From the NCBI GenBank assembly GCA_905183005.1, contig CAJJDO010000149.1, positions 186,001 through 250,000 on the forward strand: a stretch of 64,000 nt of DNA, written 5' to 3'. The DNA is from Paramecium pentaurelia (taxonomy: Eukaryota > Ciliophora > Oligohymenophorea > Peniculida > Parameciidae). Of this stretch, positions 13,710-26,226 are shown one piece after another. Below the pieces are notes generated by a model. The model searched no databases. It worked only from the letters and a program-made list of their open reading frames with translations, and had not been told where the DNA came from. Both the position numbers and the translations under genes were made by a program. The number at the start of each line of letters is the position of its first letter. The first letter of the stretch is position 1.

Positions 13710-14680
13710 TCAAGCATCCTAAGGGTATTAGTCTAATTAAATCATTTAAAGTCCAGAGAATTAAGGAACACAGGATTTTCTTCTTTATCTAGGACTCCTT
13801 GGACTTGTATTTTATACAGGTTATTATGGTATATTTATAACACTTCCAATTTTGTCAGCATTAAATTCTTTTTGGTAATTCTGAAATACCCATTAATCAA
13901 TAGTTTCAATAGTTAAACTGTGCATAACTTTAGCAATAAGATAAATTATCAACACAATTGAAATTACTCCCAATAAAGTAATAGCTGCAGCTAATCCAAC
14001 ATTTGAAAAGCCAACTAAGACTCCCAATATGATAGCTCCTGCTATTTATAATAAAATTATAAAGATTAATATAAGCCAACATGCTTTTTAATGTTTAGGC
14101 ACTTCTTAAATTATGGCTGAATGTACTTCTTCTTAGAAATGAACTTTCATTGATATCTTATGTTAGCAAACCTCACATTTAATCTGATGTATTATAATAA
14201 TAGATTGTTTTACATCATTTTTATAGACCTTTTCAACACCATTCTTTAAAAGAATCCAATTTTTAAAGCATTCTTCATGTACATATTTTGCTGTACCACT
14301 ACATATACATGGATATATGAATCTTGATGTTTCTTCTTCCATTGAGCAAATACGACATTACTCTAAAATAAGTATTTTAATTTTCATACTTCCTTTTTTT
14401 GACCTAGCCAATTAGATTGGATCCATTTCATTTACATATATATTACACCATACTATCTTCTTTCTCTCATTATCCTAAGATGTGAGTTAGTAATATCAGT
14501 TACTTTCATTTTATAAGTTTTCTTGATTCCTTTTTTATAAACATCTCTTCTTGGAGAAGGATTGAGACTTTAAAATGTTGGAGGAAGACATTCTTCTGGA
14601 ATTAATTATTAGGATTGGTTTAATTTCGAGAATTTTTAAGGAGGTGATAAACCAACTGTTCTAGCCTCAGAAATATTCAT
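13710..14680 (-). CDS. RING-CH (MARCH-type) membrane E3 ubiquitin ligase
   Basis: About 313 residues. The variant RING reads C-x2-C (CRIC), C-x-C (CICSG), H-x2-E-C (VHEECFKNW), then C-x2-C (CEVC): the C4HC3 order of MARCH ligases, which recruit an E2 and ubiquitinate membrane proteins. Two hydrophobic helices follow (LILIFIILQIAGAIILGVLVG and ITLLGVISIVLIIYLIA), so it sits in an internal membrane. One 29-nt intron (14475-14503) lies before the RING; without it a TGA cuts the protein. The C-terminus is Pro/Ser/Arg-rich. Start ATG at 14680. Confidence 0.9.
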
Positions 14681-15387
14681 TTACCTGTATATTATTTTTT
14701 TAAATTCTCTATACTAACTACGTATGAATTTATTTATTATAATCTGCTAAAATCTCAATTTAATTTATTGAAAATGGAATATTGTACATTCTATAGGTTA
14801 TTATCAAAATGTAAGTGTGTACTTCAAATTGGAATATGATAAATCAATTTCCATAATAACATCATATTAAAATCTTAATGTAAATTAACTCCCTCATTAT
14901 TCTACTATTTATGATGGGTATATTTTTAAAAATGCATCGAATTATAATTTTTGTTTAAATATCTCAAATTAATATAAAAATAATAATTTTCTTTTGATTA
15001 AAAGATTAATATAGATTCTACATTTCTATCAGAAATTAATAGGAATTATAATTATTATAATAATTGATTTGGCCTTTTCTGATAAAAGTATTTAAATAAT
15101 CAAGTCTTAAATTATAATAAGAGTTCATTTCAAATTAAATACAAAATATAATATAAAATCAACCTATAAAATAAAATAAAAAAAGATTACCCATTAAAAG
15201 AATTTGTACTTACAATTAGGTTTAATTTTTTTATATGATTCTAAATCAATTAGCTAATTTATTGCAATTACATTCATATATCCATTTTTATGCTTAAAAA
15301 TATGTATTTAATCTTTAAGATGTATAAATTGTACTATGACCAGTTGACAATTAAACATTTATTATTTAACACATATATTATTAAATT
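14681..15387. other. Spacer between divergent genes
   Basis: About 700 bases of AT-rich DNA between two start codons. No coding frame or RNA gene that I can support. Confidence 0.5.
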
Positions 15388-16369
15388 ATGTAATTAATCT
15401 TTGATAACACTTAGATACATAAGAGTCCTGAATAAGTATTTATGATTAATTGATTAGTTAAGAAGGGAAAAATTAGATATCAAAATAAAAACTATTAAAG
15501 CAGATTTAGCTCCAGGAGTTGTGAAATATATGATGAAGACCAAGAATAATGAAAAATTACAAACTCCACTTCACAATGTCGAATATCATCATCCATACTC
15601 TAAACCATAACTTACTTATTTAAAGACATTTTAAAAGATGGACTTAGAGCCTCCAGTATAATTAGATGAAATAAAAGAAGAAAAATGGAGCATTTTATCA
15701 AAAAATTGTAGGAACATTTTAGAAAAATCAAGAATTAGTTTAGGAAAACCAAATGAATCTTAATTTTTAAGACGATCATCAATTGAACTCTATCCTAGTC
15801 CACAAAAATAAATAAAAAATAATAATAAATTTTTGACTCGAAGATAATCAATAGATTTAAGGATTGAAGATATTAAATCTCCATAACAATCCCCTGTTGA
15901 ATAGATAAATCCATCTCCAAAACCTTTAGGAATTAAAATGGATCCATTCTATGTTAGATTTAAAAAATACTATAAAAAAATTGGAATTCATTAAGATGAA
16001 TAACCAAAACCCAATAATAATAAATTTTAAAAGCTTCATAAAAATTCTTATTCTTAAGATAAGATATATAAAATAAATTCTCCTCAAAGATAAAATTAAA
16101 GTTTTATTTTCTTTCCTTAGGTTTAATGTTCTCCTTAAGCATATAAAAAATCTGTTTTTTAGAAGAAAAAAAGTTAATAATAATATCTATAAGATATATT
16201 GGCTTTATGTAATATGGCATAGCATTTTCAGGCTGAAATGAAAAAAGATGAAACTGAAAATTATAGTGAATTAAATTAAAAGGTAGAATACATCAGATCT
16301 GAATTCAATAAATATCATAGTATGATCAATAATGAATAGGATTCAACTGATAATATTGAAATTAAATGA
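15388..16369 (+). CDS. Uncharacterised basic, Ser/Pro/Lys-rich protein
   Basis: About 319 residues with no recognised domain. It is hydrophilic, with short Ser-Pro pieces (IELYPSPQK, NPSPKPLG) of the kind seen in phosphorylated, disordered proteins, and ends in an acidic helical stretch. A 22-nt intron (15436-15457) after codon 16 joins a short first exon beginning at the ATG at 15388; a start at 15530 without the intron is the alternative. Real gene status rests on the long frame and codon use. Confidence 0.7.
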
Positions 16370-16401
16370 TATACATAATATTAATCAACATAATTATTAG
16401 A

Positions 16402-17219
16402 TCATTCCAATTCTTACATCATATCTTAACGAATTTACACTTCCATATTTTACTTATTTTTATCTTACAATTTGAAAATTTTCTCAATCACTGTGATTTC
16501 TGTAGATGTAGTATCCAAACCTATAAAGTTTAAATTCAATATATACCACAAAATGCAGCAACATCATTAACAACAAGACCAGATGCTATGATATCACTAC
16601 CTCTGTTTACAGTACCAGCACATAATGGTATTTATAATAGATTAGCTAATTCATCTAATTCTTCTACTGTTGTCAATGGATGTACTAATCCTCCTTAATT
16701 ATTAAAACAACAATAAGTTCCAACCAATACTTATTATGCTACAGTAGTTCTAAATACTTCAACTCCTAAAGTATCTGCAATGATTTCCTCTGTCTCTTTA
16801 TCTAAATCAGAATGTATCAAAGCAACATAATCATTACAAGCCACACAATTACCTAATGCAGATAATTTCTCTTCAACTCTTTTAACCTATAATTTTTTAT
16901 TTATATAATTACTTTAACTTCATCTGGTAATGAATTTCTAATTTATTTTAGTTCTTAATCAGTACATGTATTAGGTACCAATAATCCATTTTTATTTCCT
17001 ATTTATATTTAATAAATATAATATACCTGCTGTCAATCTTCCAATAATTCTTGTGCCTCCAATTGAACAATGGATGACTGGCATACTTAATCCAAGTTCA
17101 GATTCAAACACAGAATAGAAATTTTCACTTCCTCCAAGTGCAACAAGACAATATGCATTTGTAAGTTTAGAAAAAACACCAATATCATTGGAGTTTTCAA
17201 ATTAACATCGATTTGCCAT
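16402..17219 (-). CDS. EIF6: Translation initiation factor 6 (ribosome anti-association factor)
   Basis: eIF6/TIF6 binds the 60S subunit, is needed for its maturation and blocks early joining to 40S. 245 residues, the family length. Seen: start MANRCQFENSNDIGVF, the GGSENFYS segment, HCSIGGTRIIGRLTAGNKNGLL, the NDYVALIHSDLDKETEE repeat, and the end CGLDTTSTEITVIE, all matching eIF6. Three introns: 16999-17026 (28 nt), 16887-16912 (26 nt) and 16521-16546 (26 nt). Start ATG at 17219. Confidence 0.97.
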
Positions 17220-17742
17220 GAATGAGTTTTATAAATATTCTTTATTAAAATATTAATATAATAACCACAACCAATTAATCTTTATAAAATGAATTTCTTA
17301 TTAATAATTTTGCATAAGAAAGACAGTACTTTTAATTAAAGATATATACATATTTAATTCAGTACTCAAAATATGTAAAATAATTATCATATTTTATATA
17401 CTTCAAATAAACTCAACTAATTTATTTAATTCTTCATTCTTTATTATTTAAAGTCAATATAAATTTAATTAGTGTTTGAACCAAGAAATTAATAATTGAC
17501 AATTCAAAATTTACAATATGTAAATATAAACATAATTAATATTTGAAACTTCCATTTTTTACATATTAGAAATTTTTCAATACAATTTTGAAGGAAATTA
17601 AGAAAATTTAAAGTTAAATTTTCATCTAATTGAATTACTATTTAATTTCATTACTTTTGTATTTATTGTTGATATCAAAACCTTAGGTTTAAGTATACAT
17701 ATAAATATTCTAAGAATTGTTATATATTTAAATTATATTAAT
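17220..17742. other. Spacer between divergent genes
   Basis: About 520 AT-rich bases between the eIF6 and Myb gene starts. Nothing else identified. Confidence 0.5.
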
Positions 17743-18909
17743 ATGGTGAACCATTACCCTTCAGAAACTAAAAAGAAAAGAAAGCCTTGGATAATCCAAG
17801 TAATTGTTAAGTATTATTATAAGGAAGACAAGCTTTTAAGAAAATTAGTAAAAAAATTCTAAAATGAAAGGTTAGCATGGAAGAAAATCTCTTAAACTTT
17901 AAAATCACATGGGTTTAATCGGGACACCAAGGCTTGTCGAGAAAGATTTTCAAATCATCTTGATAACAGCTATAATAAAGCTGATTTAACAGATAAGGAA
18001 ATAGATTAGCTTTTTGAGTTGATTGAACTTTATGGAAATAAATGGGTAATAATTTGAAACTCATTTTAGACATATATAGCTGAATAATTAAATAATAGAA
18101 CAGATTAAGACATTAAGAATAAGTTTTATGCTCATGTCAAGAAAATTATACGTCGATTGATAAAAGTTGCTTATAAAACAACTGAAAGTATTTATTATTA
18201 TCAATTAGGCTCCATAATCATTGCAAAAATTCAGCCTCTCTTGATTTCAAGCATTTATTGTCATGATGATGAAGATAATGATAAAATATTAAAAATTGAT
18301 GATTAGATGAAGGCTCTTTTTAAATAGTTAATTCGAAAAAATAAAAAAATTGAAGTTGGAGTCAATGTTGATGACTAAACAATAGATTAAGTTAAAATAA
18401 TTATGAATTACCTTAGTGAGTAAAAGTAAAATTATATATATATATAAATATTTAGTGATATATACATAGAAAAAAAGGTTAGTAAGTAAGCAAAGAAGGT
18501 GTAAATTATGAAAATGAAAAATAAGAGAACTCTTAAAATGTAATAAGGCTTAAATTAATAATAAAAAATAATTGAAAAGATATAAAAGAAGCAGCCTATA
18601 TTTACAACCAAGAAAATTAAAATTGAAAAATTTAAGTTTATTATTGCTCCATAATAAATGGATTAAATATCTATCCCTTATTTCTAATTTAAATCAATAG
18701 AAAATATGCATTCATTTTAACCATACATCAATCCTATTATTTCAACTGCCTCATATTATTGGAATCATCCTTCTAATATATTTTCAATTAATTCTTTACT
18801 TTCAAATGTAATTGATTAAAATTATTTATAGAATTTCTTGTTTGGATTTCAATGTAATTAAAATTCATATGGAATATAGTCAGATAAATATAGAGTTACT
18901 CCAGATTGA
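17743..18909 (+). CDS. Myb-like (two SANT/Myb repeats) nuclear protein
   Basis: Probable DNA-binding regulator. Two consecutive Myb repeats near the N-terminus: EDKLLRKLVKKF...AWKKISQTL...TKACRERFSNHL, then LTDKEIDQLFELIELYGNKW...IAEQLNNRTDQDIKNKFYAHV, with the expected tryptophans and helix-turn-helix pattern. The C-terminal half is Lys/Gln- then Asn/Ser/aromatic-rich, as in activation regions. Introns 18046-18069 (24 nt) and 18426-18455 (30 nt); a further in-frame 24-nt intron at 17800-17823 is likely, since removing it brings the first repeat closer to consensus. About 360 residues. Confidence 0.88.
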
Positions 18910-18986
18910 TCTTAATATAATATATATACATGCTTGTTTTCATTTATTCTATTAGAATTCTGGTTATTTAATATACAATTAAAAAG

Positions 18987-20621
18987 TCAATTATAAAAAA
19001 AATTAAAAGAACGTTTATCATTCATAGCCATTTGAGGACTTTTGAAAGAGTGAAAACTCTTTTCACTTGGTATGAAACTAGGATGAACAGTTAACTAATG
19101 AGGATTTTTTTTTTGGGACAATCCTCTACTGGATTCAAAACTATAAGAGGATTGTCTTTCTTTTGATAATGTAGGATGTCGTTCTTTTGAATGAGTTGTA
19201 GTATGTCTATCATTTTTATTTAATATTTTTTCCACTTTGAAAAATTATGGTTCTCTAGATTTGGTTTATGCATTAGTAGTAGTAAAATATGAGGGTTTAG
19301 GAATGATGGCCTATTTTTAGAATATAATTATACCTTATTAGTATTGGGTTTTGAAGTATTTTTTAGATGAGAGAAATCAAATTAGAATTGTTATTTAATT
19401 TAACTTGTAGGAGTAATATAGGACATATTTTTAGTAATAGTATTGAGATCTTCAATTAAATCTTCAGGTAATTTATGTTTCTTTTTGAGTTGCTCATTTT
19501 CAGTTTATAAATTGTATTTCTTAAACCATGGATAATTGAGTAATTCAATTACAGTGGGTCGTTCATCTGGATCAGTAGTTAACATTCCATAAAGTAATGC
19601 AATAGCTTCTTTAGAGATATCATGAATAATAGTGAATTCTCCTGATTAAATTTTAGAATAGAGTTCTGCATCAGTATCCCCTTTGAAGGGGAAAACTCCT
19701 TGTAACATAGTGAATAGGACAACTCCTAAGGCCCAAACATCTGATTTATCTCCTCTATACTCTTATCTAGTGACAATTTCTGGAGCCATATAACTAGGGG
19801 TACCACAAAACATTTTAACTTTTTTTTCTATGGGAAATGAAGTGGAAAAGCCAAAATCAATAAGTTTAGGTATTTAACCTTCTAATAAAATGTTTTCTAA
19901 TTTAAGATCTCTATGAGCTATATTTTTGGAATGACAATATTAAACTGCATCAAGTATTTATTTAAATATAGTTTTAGCAGTATCTTCATCTAATCTTCTT
20001 TCCTAATTATATTATTTATATAAGATATACCTATTATTTTCGAATAAAATGGTGAAGTGAACTTCCACTTACATATTCAATTATAATATTAACATGATTA
20101 TTTGATTCTAAAGTGTCAATAATTTTGACTATATTTGGATGATCTAATTTTTCAAGTATTTCAATTTCTCTTCTCACTCCTTTACGACGCTATAAATCAC
20201 GTATTTTAGATTTCTCATAGATTTTGATAGCCACTTTAATACCTGTTTCAATTTGAATAGCAACTCTAACAGAAGCATAGGCTCCTTAGCCAATTCGACT
20301 ACCAACTTTATATTGAGCTTTAAATATCTCAGTTTTATTAATATCATCATCTGGTTAATTCGTAAGAAATTTAACTCTATCACAGATATTCTGTTATTTG
20401 AAATCAAATTTGAAGTATTCAACATTATCTCGTTTTTCAACTTTACAAATTTTAGATTAAAGTATCTAACTGATGGCATCAAGATTTCTAAGTTGTTAAT
20501 TTTTTAGGTTCATAAGTAAATCTTATTATAAAGGAGGTCTTGATTTGTATGAATATTGATTGCCTACACATTTTTCATTCTCCTTTTAATTTAGACTATT
20601 TGCTGCTGCTCTATGCTTCAT
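18987..20621 (-). CDS. Serine/threonine protein kinase, CAMK-like (SNF1/AMPK/MARK style)
   Basis: About 527 residues. The catalytic domain has the glycine loop GQGAYASVRVA, VAIK lysine (KVAIKIYEKSK), the HRDLKLENILL catalytic loop, DFGFS magnesium loop, CGTPSYMAPEI activation segment and DVWALGV, all intact. KLEN and CGTPSYMAPE favour the CAMK-like branch. The C-terminal 170 residues are Ser/Thr/Lys-rich and without a recognised domain. Introns 20003-20030 (28 nt) and 19311-19333 (23 nt). Start ATG at 20621, 41 bases from the divergent start of the papain-like gene, so the two may share a promoter. Confidence 0.93.
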
Positions 20622-20662
20622 TGGAATTTAAAATAATTAACAGTCTCATTATTATTATATAA

Positions 20663-21557
20663 ATGAATAGATATACCACACTCACAATAGTCGTAACTAG
20701 TTGTGTTCTCCTCCTAGTAACCCTTGTTAGTCTTGAGTAAACTCCTAGTTTTCTTACATATCGCCCAAAGGAATATGATGTGACGTATAGATTTGAAGCA
20801 CTCTAGTCTTATAACCCAGATTGACAATTGCGATTAAACAGTGTTCCTTGAAGTATTCATACAATTCTATTTAAGGGTCTTTGCTAAGGAGGGAATTGGG
20901 CTCATATCTTCACTTAGACTCTATACTTGACCAATTGTCTTAGATCGTCATCAAAGTAACCTCGTCTTTCAGCTGAAGAATTACTTCAATGTACAAAATG
21001 GGATGAAGACAAATGTTCTGCTACACCTAAATCATTAAAGATTGTTAATAGCATTAAGAAGTATCACATCATCTATCTAAATAAATAAGTTTTTTGATTG
21101 AGAATGGACTTAGTTCTAATAAATGTCTTTCATATAAGCAGACAGTCAATTTCAATTTAAAAAACAAATGTCCAATCAGATGTGATGATTTAAGTTTCAA
21201 GAAATCAGAATTGAGAGCTAAAGATCTCTTGGAACTTACATCAACATAAGACATACAAGATCATATTATAAATAAAGGTCCTGTTGTAATGGCATTAAAA
21301 TGTATTTATGATTGTTTATTATTATAAAAGATGGATCAAGTTTGAATGAATACTCAAGTGGATTATATACTATAAAGAATGATGATTAAGAATTTGGCAT
21401 AAGATTTCTTATGATTGTAGGTTGGCATACTGAAATAGATGGTAAAATAACATGGAAATCATTGAATTCTTTTGGCACTTAATATGGAGTAGATGGTAGA
21501 GTCAATGTAGGAGAGAAGAACCAATATATATTGGGATACTTTGGATTTGATGTCTGA
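20663..21557 (+). CDS. Papain-fold (C1) protein with catalytic residues replaced; probable pseudopeptidase
   Basis: Secreted or lysosomal type: an N-terminal hydrophobic segment (TLTIVVTSCVLLLVTLVSL) and then the C1 fold directly, with little room for a propeptide. Family landmarks: GLCQGGNWAHIFT where active enzymes have G-x-C-W-A, LSAEELLQC, IENGLSSNKCLSY, NKGPVVMAL, and MIVGWHTEIDGKITWK followed by NSFG. The catalytic Cys position is Asn and the His position appears to be Arg. Introns of 22 nt (20784-20805), 23 nt (20852-20874), 29 nt (near 21060-21090) and 29 nt (near 21300-21330) give one intact frame, which argues against a dead gene. Cathepsin B/X-like by eye. Confidence 0.8.
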
Positions 21558-21568
21558 ATTAATAAATT

Positions 21569-22731
21569 ATGAAATAATTAAATAATAAATACAAACAATA
21601 ACTATAGCCTTTAAAATTGACAAATCATATCACTCCATAATTTAAGTTGAATCCATATTAAAATTCATATTCACCTATGACTTAAAGAAAACCATTATTT
21701 AGTTTACATGAAAAAACATCAAATAGATCTGTAAAAAAATAAATGAATCGATCTCCTTTAATTACATAGAAAAATACACTTTAAATAGAAAAATGTGGAT
21801 TAGATTAGAATTTTGAATACATATTAAAATTTGCAGTTAGAACAAGACAAGGAATGTAAATTGGGAATCCAAATAAATAGAATTAAGATTCTTTTATAGT
21901 ATTTCCAAATATAGCTGATAAATCATATATGCATTTCTTTTTTGTTTGTGATGGTCATGGAATTTATGGACATCATATTTCAAATTTTCTAAAATAATAA
22001 TTTCCAATTTATATAACTAAATTCAAGAATCAATTAGAAAACAAGTATTAATTTAATCTCTTAATTTAGTCCTTATGCTACTATATACATAATATTTAAT
22101 TAAGTAATTAAAGCATTGAATTAATCTACTATTGATCAGTAATATTCTGGTTCTACTGTAGTTGGTTTATTTATGTTACATAATAAAGTATATATATATA
22201 CAATAAATTGTATAATAGATATATTGTCCAAACCTTGGTGATTCAAGAGTAGTCATGTTAAGTAGAACAAATAAATGGTTTCTAAAAAATTTATCAAGAG
22301 ATCATAAACCAGATTGTTAAGATGAAGCTGAACGTATAATAAATCATGGTGGAAGAATTGATCCTTATAAAGATTAAAATGGTTAAGTTTGTGGACCATT
22401 AAGAGTTTGGAATAATGGTAATGTACCAGGATTGGCTATGACAAGATCTATAGGAGATTAAATTGCTAAAAGTGTAGGAGTTATTGAAAAACCAGAGATA
22501 TTTAATTTTGTTCTTGAAAAAATGGATAGAGTTATCTTATTAGGATCAGATGGAGTGTTTGAATTTCTTTCTTAATAGGACATTCTAGATTCTGTTACTC
22601 CTCATGTAGACAGAATGGATGTTGAAAGTGCTTGTAATCATTTGTTAGAAATGGCCCATATTAGTTGGGTATAAAGAAGTAATAAAGTTATCGATGATAT
22701 TACTTTTATATTGATTTTTATGTAATATTGA
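21569..22731 (+). CDS. PP2C-type protein phosphatase
   Basis: Metal-dependent Ser/Thr phosphatase (PPM). After about 90 disordered residues come motifs in order: KFAVRTRQGMQ, NQDSFIV, FVCDGHG (metal-binding Asp), YSGSTVVG, CPNLGDSRVV, SRDHKPD, GLAMTRSIGD, VILLGSDGVFE with its second metal-binding Asp, and IDDITFILI with the last Asp. Metal ligands appear complete, so it should be active. Introns 22045-22069 (25 nt) and 22188-22218 (31 nt). The gene starts only 12 bases after the papain-like stop. About 368 residues. Confidence 0.94.
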
Positions 22732-22756
22732 ATCAAATTATAATCACATAAATTAA

Positions 22757-24058
22757 ATGTAATAATTATGTTTACAAATATCAGAACAAATACTAATTCC
22801 TTCTATTGTAATTATTACACTACTTACTTTTATATCTATTGGACTTCTATTCAAAACATATTAATTAAGAAATTGGAATCCTATTTAAGAATTATCACCT
22901 CTATTAACAATATCTCAAGGATTATCACTTTATTTATTCATTATTCTTACATTACTTGTAATTGTGTATGATGGTGAGAATAAATTCCATTCAACAAAAA
23001 TCATAATGATATTTTAGAATTTCTTTAGAGGACTCTTTGTATATATTACAGTTTTCAAATCACTTAGAGTCACTTTAGCATTTCACCTTAATATAAAATC
23101 ATCTTAATACTTAAAATTTTTATGTACTAAACTATTTAGATATTAATTTCGTATTTTAATGGTAGCTTTCTTTATGACATCTGCATTTTGGTCAGGAATT
23201 TATTATATTGTTAAACTTTATCATTATAATACATAATATGAAGATTAAGATCATATAAGTGATCTAATTCAATATGAAAATATAAATATAGTAGAGGCTA
23301 TAAATAATACATTAGAAATCTTATTATGCATACTTATAATATATTGGAATCAAAAGATTTTTATACCTTAATTTGATACACTTTAAAGGTTTGTCAATAA
23401 ACCATTATTAATCTATGCTATTTGGTTATACATTAATACTTTTATTAGTTATTTTATTAATGAAATCGATTGTAATATATAAAATGGACCTATTTAATTA
23501 CCATTTTCTTTAATCATTATGCTCTTCTCTTAAATTCTTAGAAGCATGGTTGAATTTTATTATATAGTTTATATACCCATATAATAGAGTACATTAATCA
23601 GATTGCCATTAATTCCATCTATTATATTAGATAATTTTCAATTGTTTATGAGAATTCCACTTTGTAGTAGTGTATTTTATGAATTCTTATAATAACCATC
23701 ATATAGTACAATAATTAATTGTAAGGAGAAAAAAATCAATCGTAGTGTTAGTTTAGAATACTCAGATAATTTATAGGTACTAAAAGTGTGGATGGCTTAT
23801 CAAATGAAATCAGAAAATGGAATTGAAGATGAACATTTTACACTATTTTTGAATTTGGAGAAATAATAAAATGAGACTCAGTTTGATTTTAATTATTAAC
23901 CATAAATTTAAGTTAGATTAGAAAAGCATTTGATGTAACTCTTCGAAGAATATTAAAATACATTATCATATTATAATATGAAAAAATTATTTCATTGTCT
24001 TGATAATGCAACAAAGAATTTCTATGAAATGAATATCATCTAAAATTTTTTAAACTGA
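22757..24058 (+). CDS. Multispanning membrane protein with C-terminal soluble domain
   Basis: 433 residues, no intron. About seven hydrophobic helices occupy the first 300 residues (for example IPSIVIITLLTFISIGLLF, GLSLYLFIILTLLVIVY, FMTSAFWSGIYYIV, LEILLCILIIYW). A charged domain of about 110 residues follows, with a helical EKHLMQLFEEYQNTL stretch. The layout resembles seven-helix receptors fused to a cytosolic helical domain such as RGS, but I cannot see diagnostic RGS or receptor motifs. Start taken at 22757 because this frame, not the ATG at 22768, runs through the protein. Function unknown. Confidence 0.75.
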
Positions 24059-24074
24059 ATTATTATTAAACTAA

Positions 24075-24338
24075 ATGAATAATTTAGGTATATAAAATAA
24101 TCGATTCCATAAACAAGCCATCTTAAATAGAATTAAATCTACAACTACTCATAATCCATAAAAGAAGAGAAACCAATATTATGAGTCATGGTTACAGCAA
24201 AAAGAAAATGAATTAAATTTATCAACAGAATCATGTATGGAAATTGTATCTCCCAATTAACCATAAGTAAAAATCCCAAATTCCTTTTAAATTAAATCAA
24301 TTAATGATATTAATCAAAAGAGATAACTACAAAATTGA
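24075..24338 (+). CDS. Small uncharacterised protein
   Basis: 87 residues, hydrophilic, Asn/Gln/Lys-rich with a serine stretch. It begins 16 bases after the previous stop on the same strand and has codon use like its neighbours. No domain recognised. It could be a real small gene or a first exon whose later exons I have not joined. Confidence 0.45.
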
Positions 24339-24507
24339 ATATTTTAAATATGATTATAGATATATCTATATAACCATAAGAATTTAATTGAAAATTAATT
24401 ATAATCATAAATATAATGTTGATTAAATGTACTTATCATACTTATTAATTAATCAAGTTTATCATTTAGATTATATAATAATGATTTAATAGCTAATTAA
24501 TATTATA

Positions 24508-25181
24508 ATGAAAAAAACATAAGCAAATGGTTTTAGAGTGAGAAATGGATAATCAAAATTAAAGAAGGCAGGAGAACTATTAGCATCTTTATAATACAGT
24601 ATCTAGTGTAAATCTTACACTCCACAACACAGATCAATAAAATAGTTAACTCATTATCCTTTGAAAACTCAAGTTAATTAAGATGTGAATCCTTTGGTTT
24701 AACCTCGAAATGCATTTCAACGTCAGACCAGTATCAATTGCTAATAAAGGCCATCATTATTATCAGTTATAACATCAGAAAGTAACATGAGTGCTGATGA
24801 GGAATATGAAATTTGGGATAATAATTAAGATCTTAGAGTGTAAAAAATGACAATAGAAGAATCAAAACCTTCTGTTGGATAGTTTTTATAATTGTATAAA
24901 GCTAGATTTGGGTATGATATAATTGAAATGAAAGAGGTTTTCCAGGACAGAAATAATGTATAAGAAATGAGGAAGTAATCAAAGTTGCTGTTGAATATGC
25001 ATCAACTAATAAACAATTATTTAAGAAGTATTTTCCTAGAAAACAGATTGTATTTGAGGATGACAACGATTATTCGTAACCATATAATATAGAAGACGAT
25101 CATCATTTTTAGAGTTTCAATAATTTTTTTAAAAATAAGAAGTCCAATACTCTTCTTAAAATTAATTCTTCACGTATTTGA
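24508..25181 (+). CDS. Uncharacterised protein
   Basis: About 216 residues. The N-terminal half is basic and Gln/Ser-rich; the middle has an acidic SADEEYEIWDNN segment; the C-terminal part contains EVIKVAVEYASTNKQLFKKYFP followed by an acidic tail. A 23-nt intron (24912-24934, ends AAAG) restores the frame, and without it the second half turns into improbable sequence. No family recognised. Confidence 0.6.
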
Positions 25182-25219
25182 ATAATATTATACTTATTTA
25201 TATATATATATAATATATT

Positions 25220-26051
25220 TCAAACTTTGTCAATTAGACTTTATATTTGTTCTGGTGTTCTTTATGTATATCTTTTTTCTACAGTTGTAATTACAGCCAA
25301 TTCAACATTTGTATTATTAATCTAAGATATAATAAAATATATATAATTACTTTTTCTTCCATTACATTCTTAAGACATAAAATAGCCAATCTTTCAGCTT
25401 ATTCTAAGGTTAAATCCTATCTTAATTAATTAACTATACTTATTTATATTATTCTTTAAGTATGCTTTGAATTCCTTCATCTGCTGCACCTATTCCTTTA
25501 GCTTAATATTCAATCATAGTTCCAGTTGGATCTATAATCATTTAATATAATACCAGTTTAATAAATTTATGGACCATGATCTGATACTCCAGCAATTAAT
25601 AATGCTACTCCATAAGGTCTAGACATTTTTGTTTTATTTTTGGAATCACTCTCTCCAAAATCAAGAGCCAAATCACAAACAATTTATGTAAGTGCTCTTA
25701 CATTAATAGGTTCACCATAATTGAATTTATGATTTTGAGATTCTACTCTTGCATGTTCAACTAATGTTCTGGCATCAGGAATGAAACCAGAAGCTGTACA
25801 TGCAATATGTGTATCAATTTCATATATCTTTTCAATACTTTTAGGCTCTAAAAGAGTTGAATTCAATTTTCTTTCTCCTGCCAATACTACTCCTTCATTC
25901 ACTTTTATAGCCAAAGCACTTGCTCCTAATTTTATTGCTTATAATGCATATTCAACTTAAAATAGACGACCTTCTGGTGAAAATGTATTCACACCTCTGT
26001 CATAATCTGTTCTAATGGAATTAATATATATATTTACTTATTTTGAAACAT
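25220..26051 (-). CDS. PSMA5: 20S proteasome subunit alpha-5
   Basis: Alpha-ring subunit of the proteasome core. 243 residues, family length. Seen: the alpha-type start FQNKTDYDRGVNTFSPEGRL followed by QVEYA, then LGASALAI, EPKSIEKIYEIDTHI, the SRPYGVALLIAGV strand, IGAADEGIQSIL and the end of the ELAVITTVEKR type, closest to alpha-5. Four introns: 26012-26037 (26 nt), 22 nt and 23 nt within 25440-25560, and one of 29 nt near 25350. The start at 26051 rather than an upstream ATG follows from the family N-terminus, M-F-x-x-x-x-x-Y-D-R-G. Confidence 0.96.
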
Positions 26052-26226
26052 TAATCCCAATCTCAATTATTTATTTAATATATTATAATTTCTCAAATGT
26101 ATTCATTATATTATATTCTTCTTTAGAATATAAATTAATTAATAATACCTAAGTGAAATTTTAGTTAATATTTTTTAGTTATAAATATTCCATTCCAATC
26201 TAATTTTTTATTCAATTTAATCTCAT

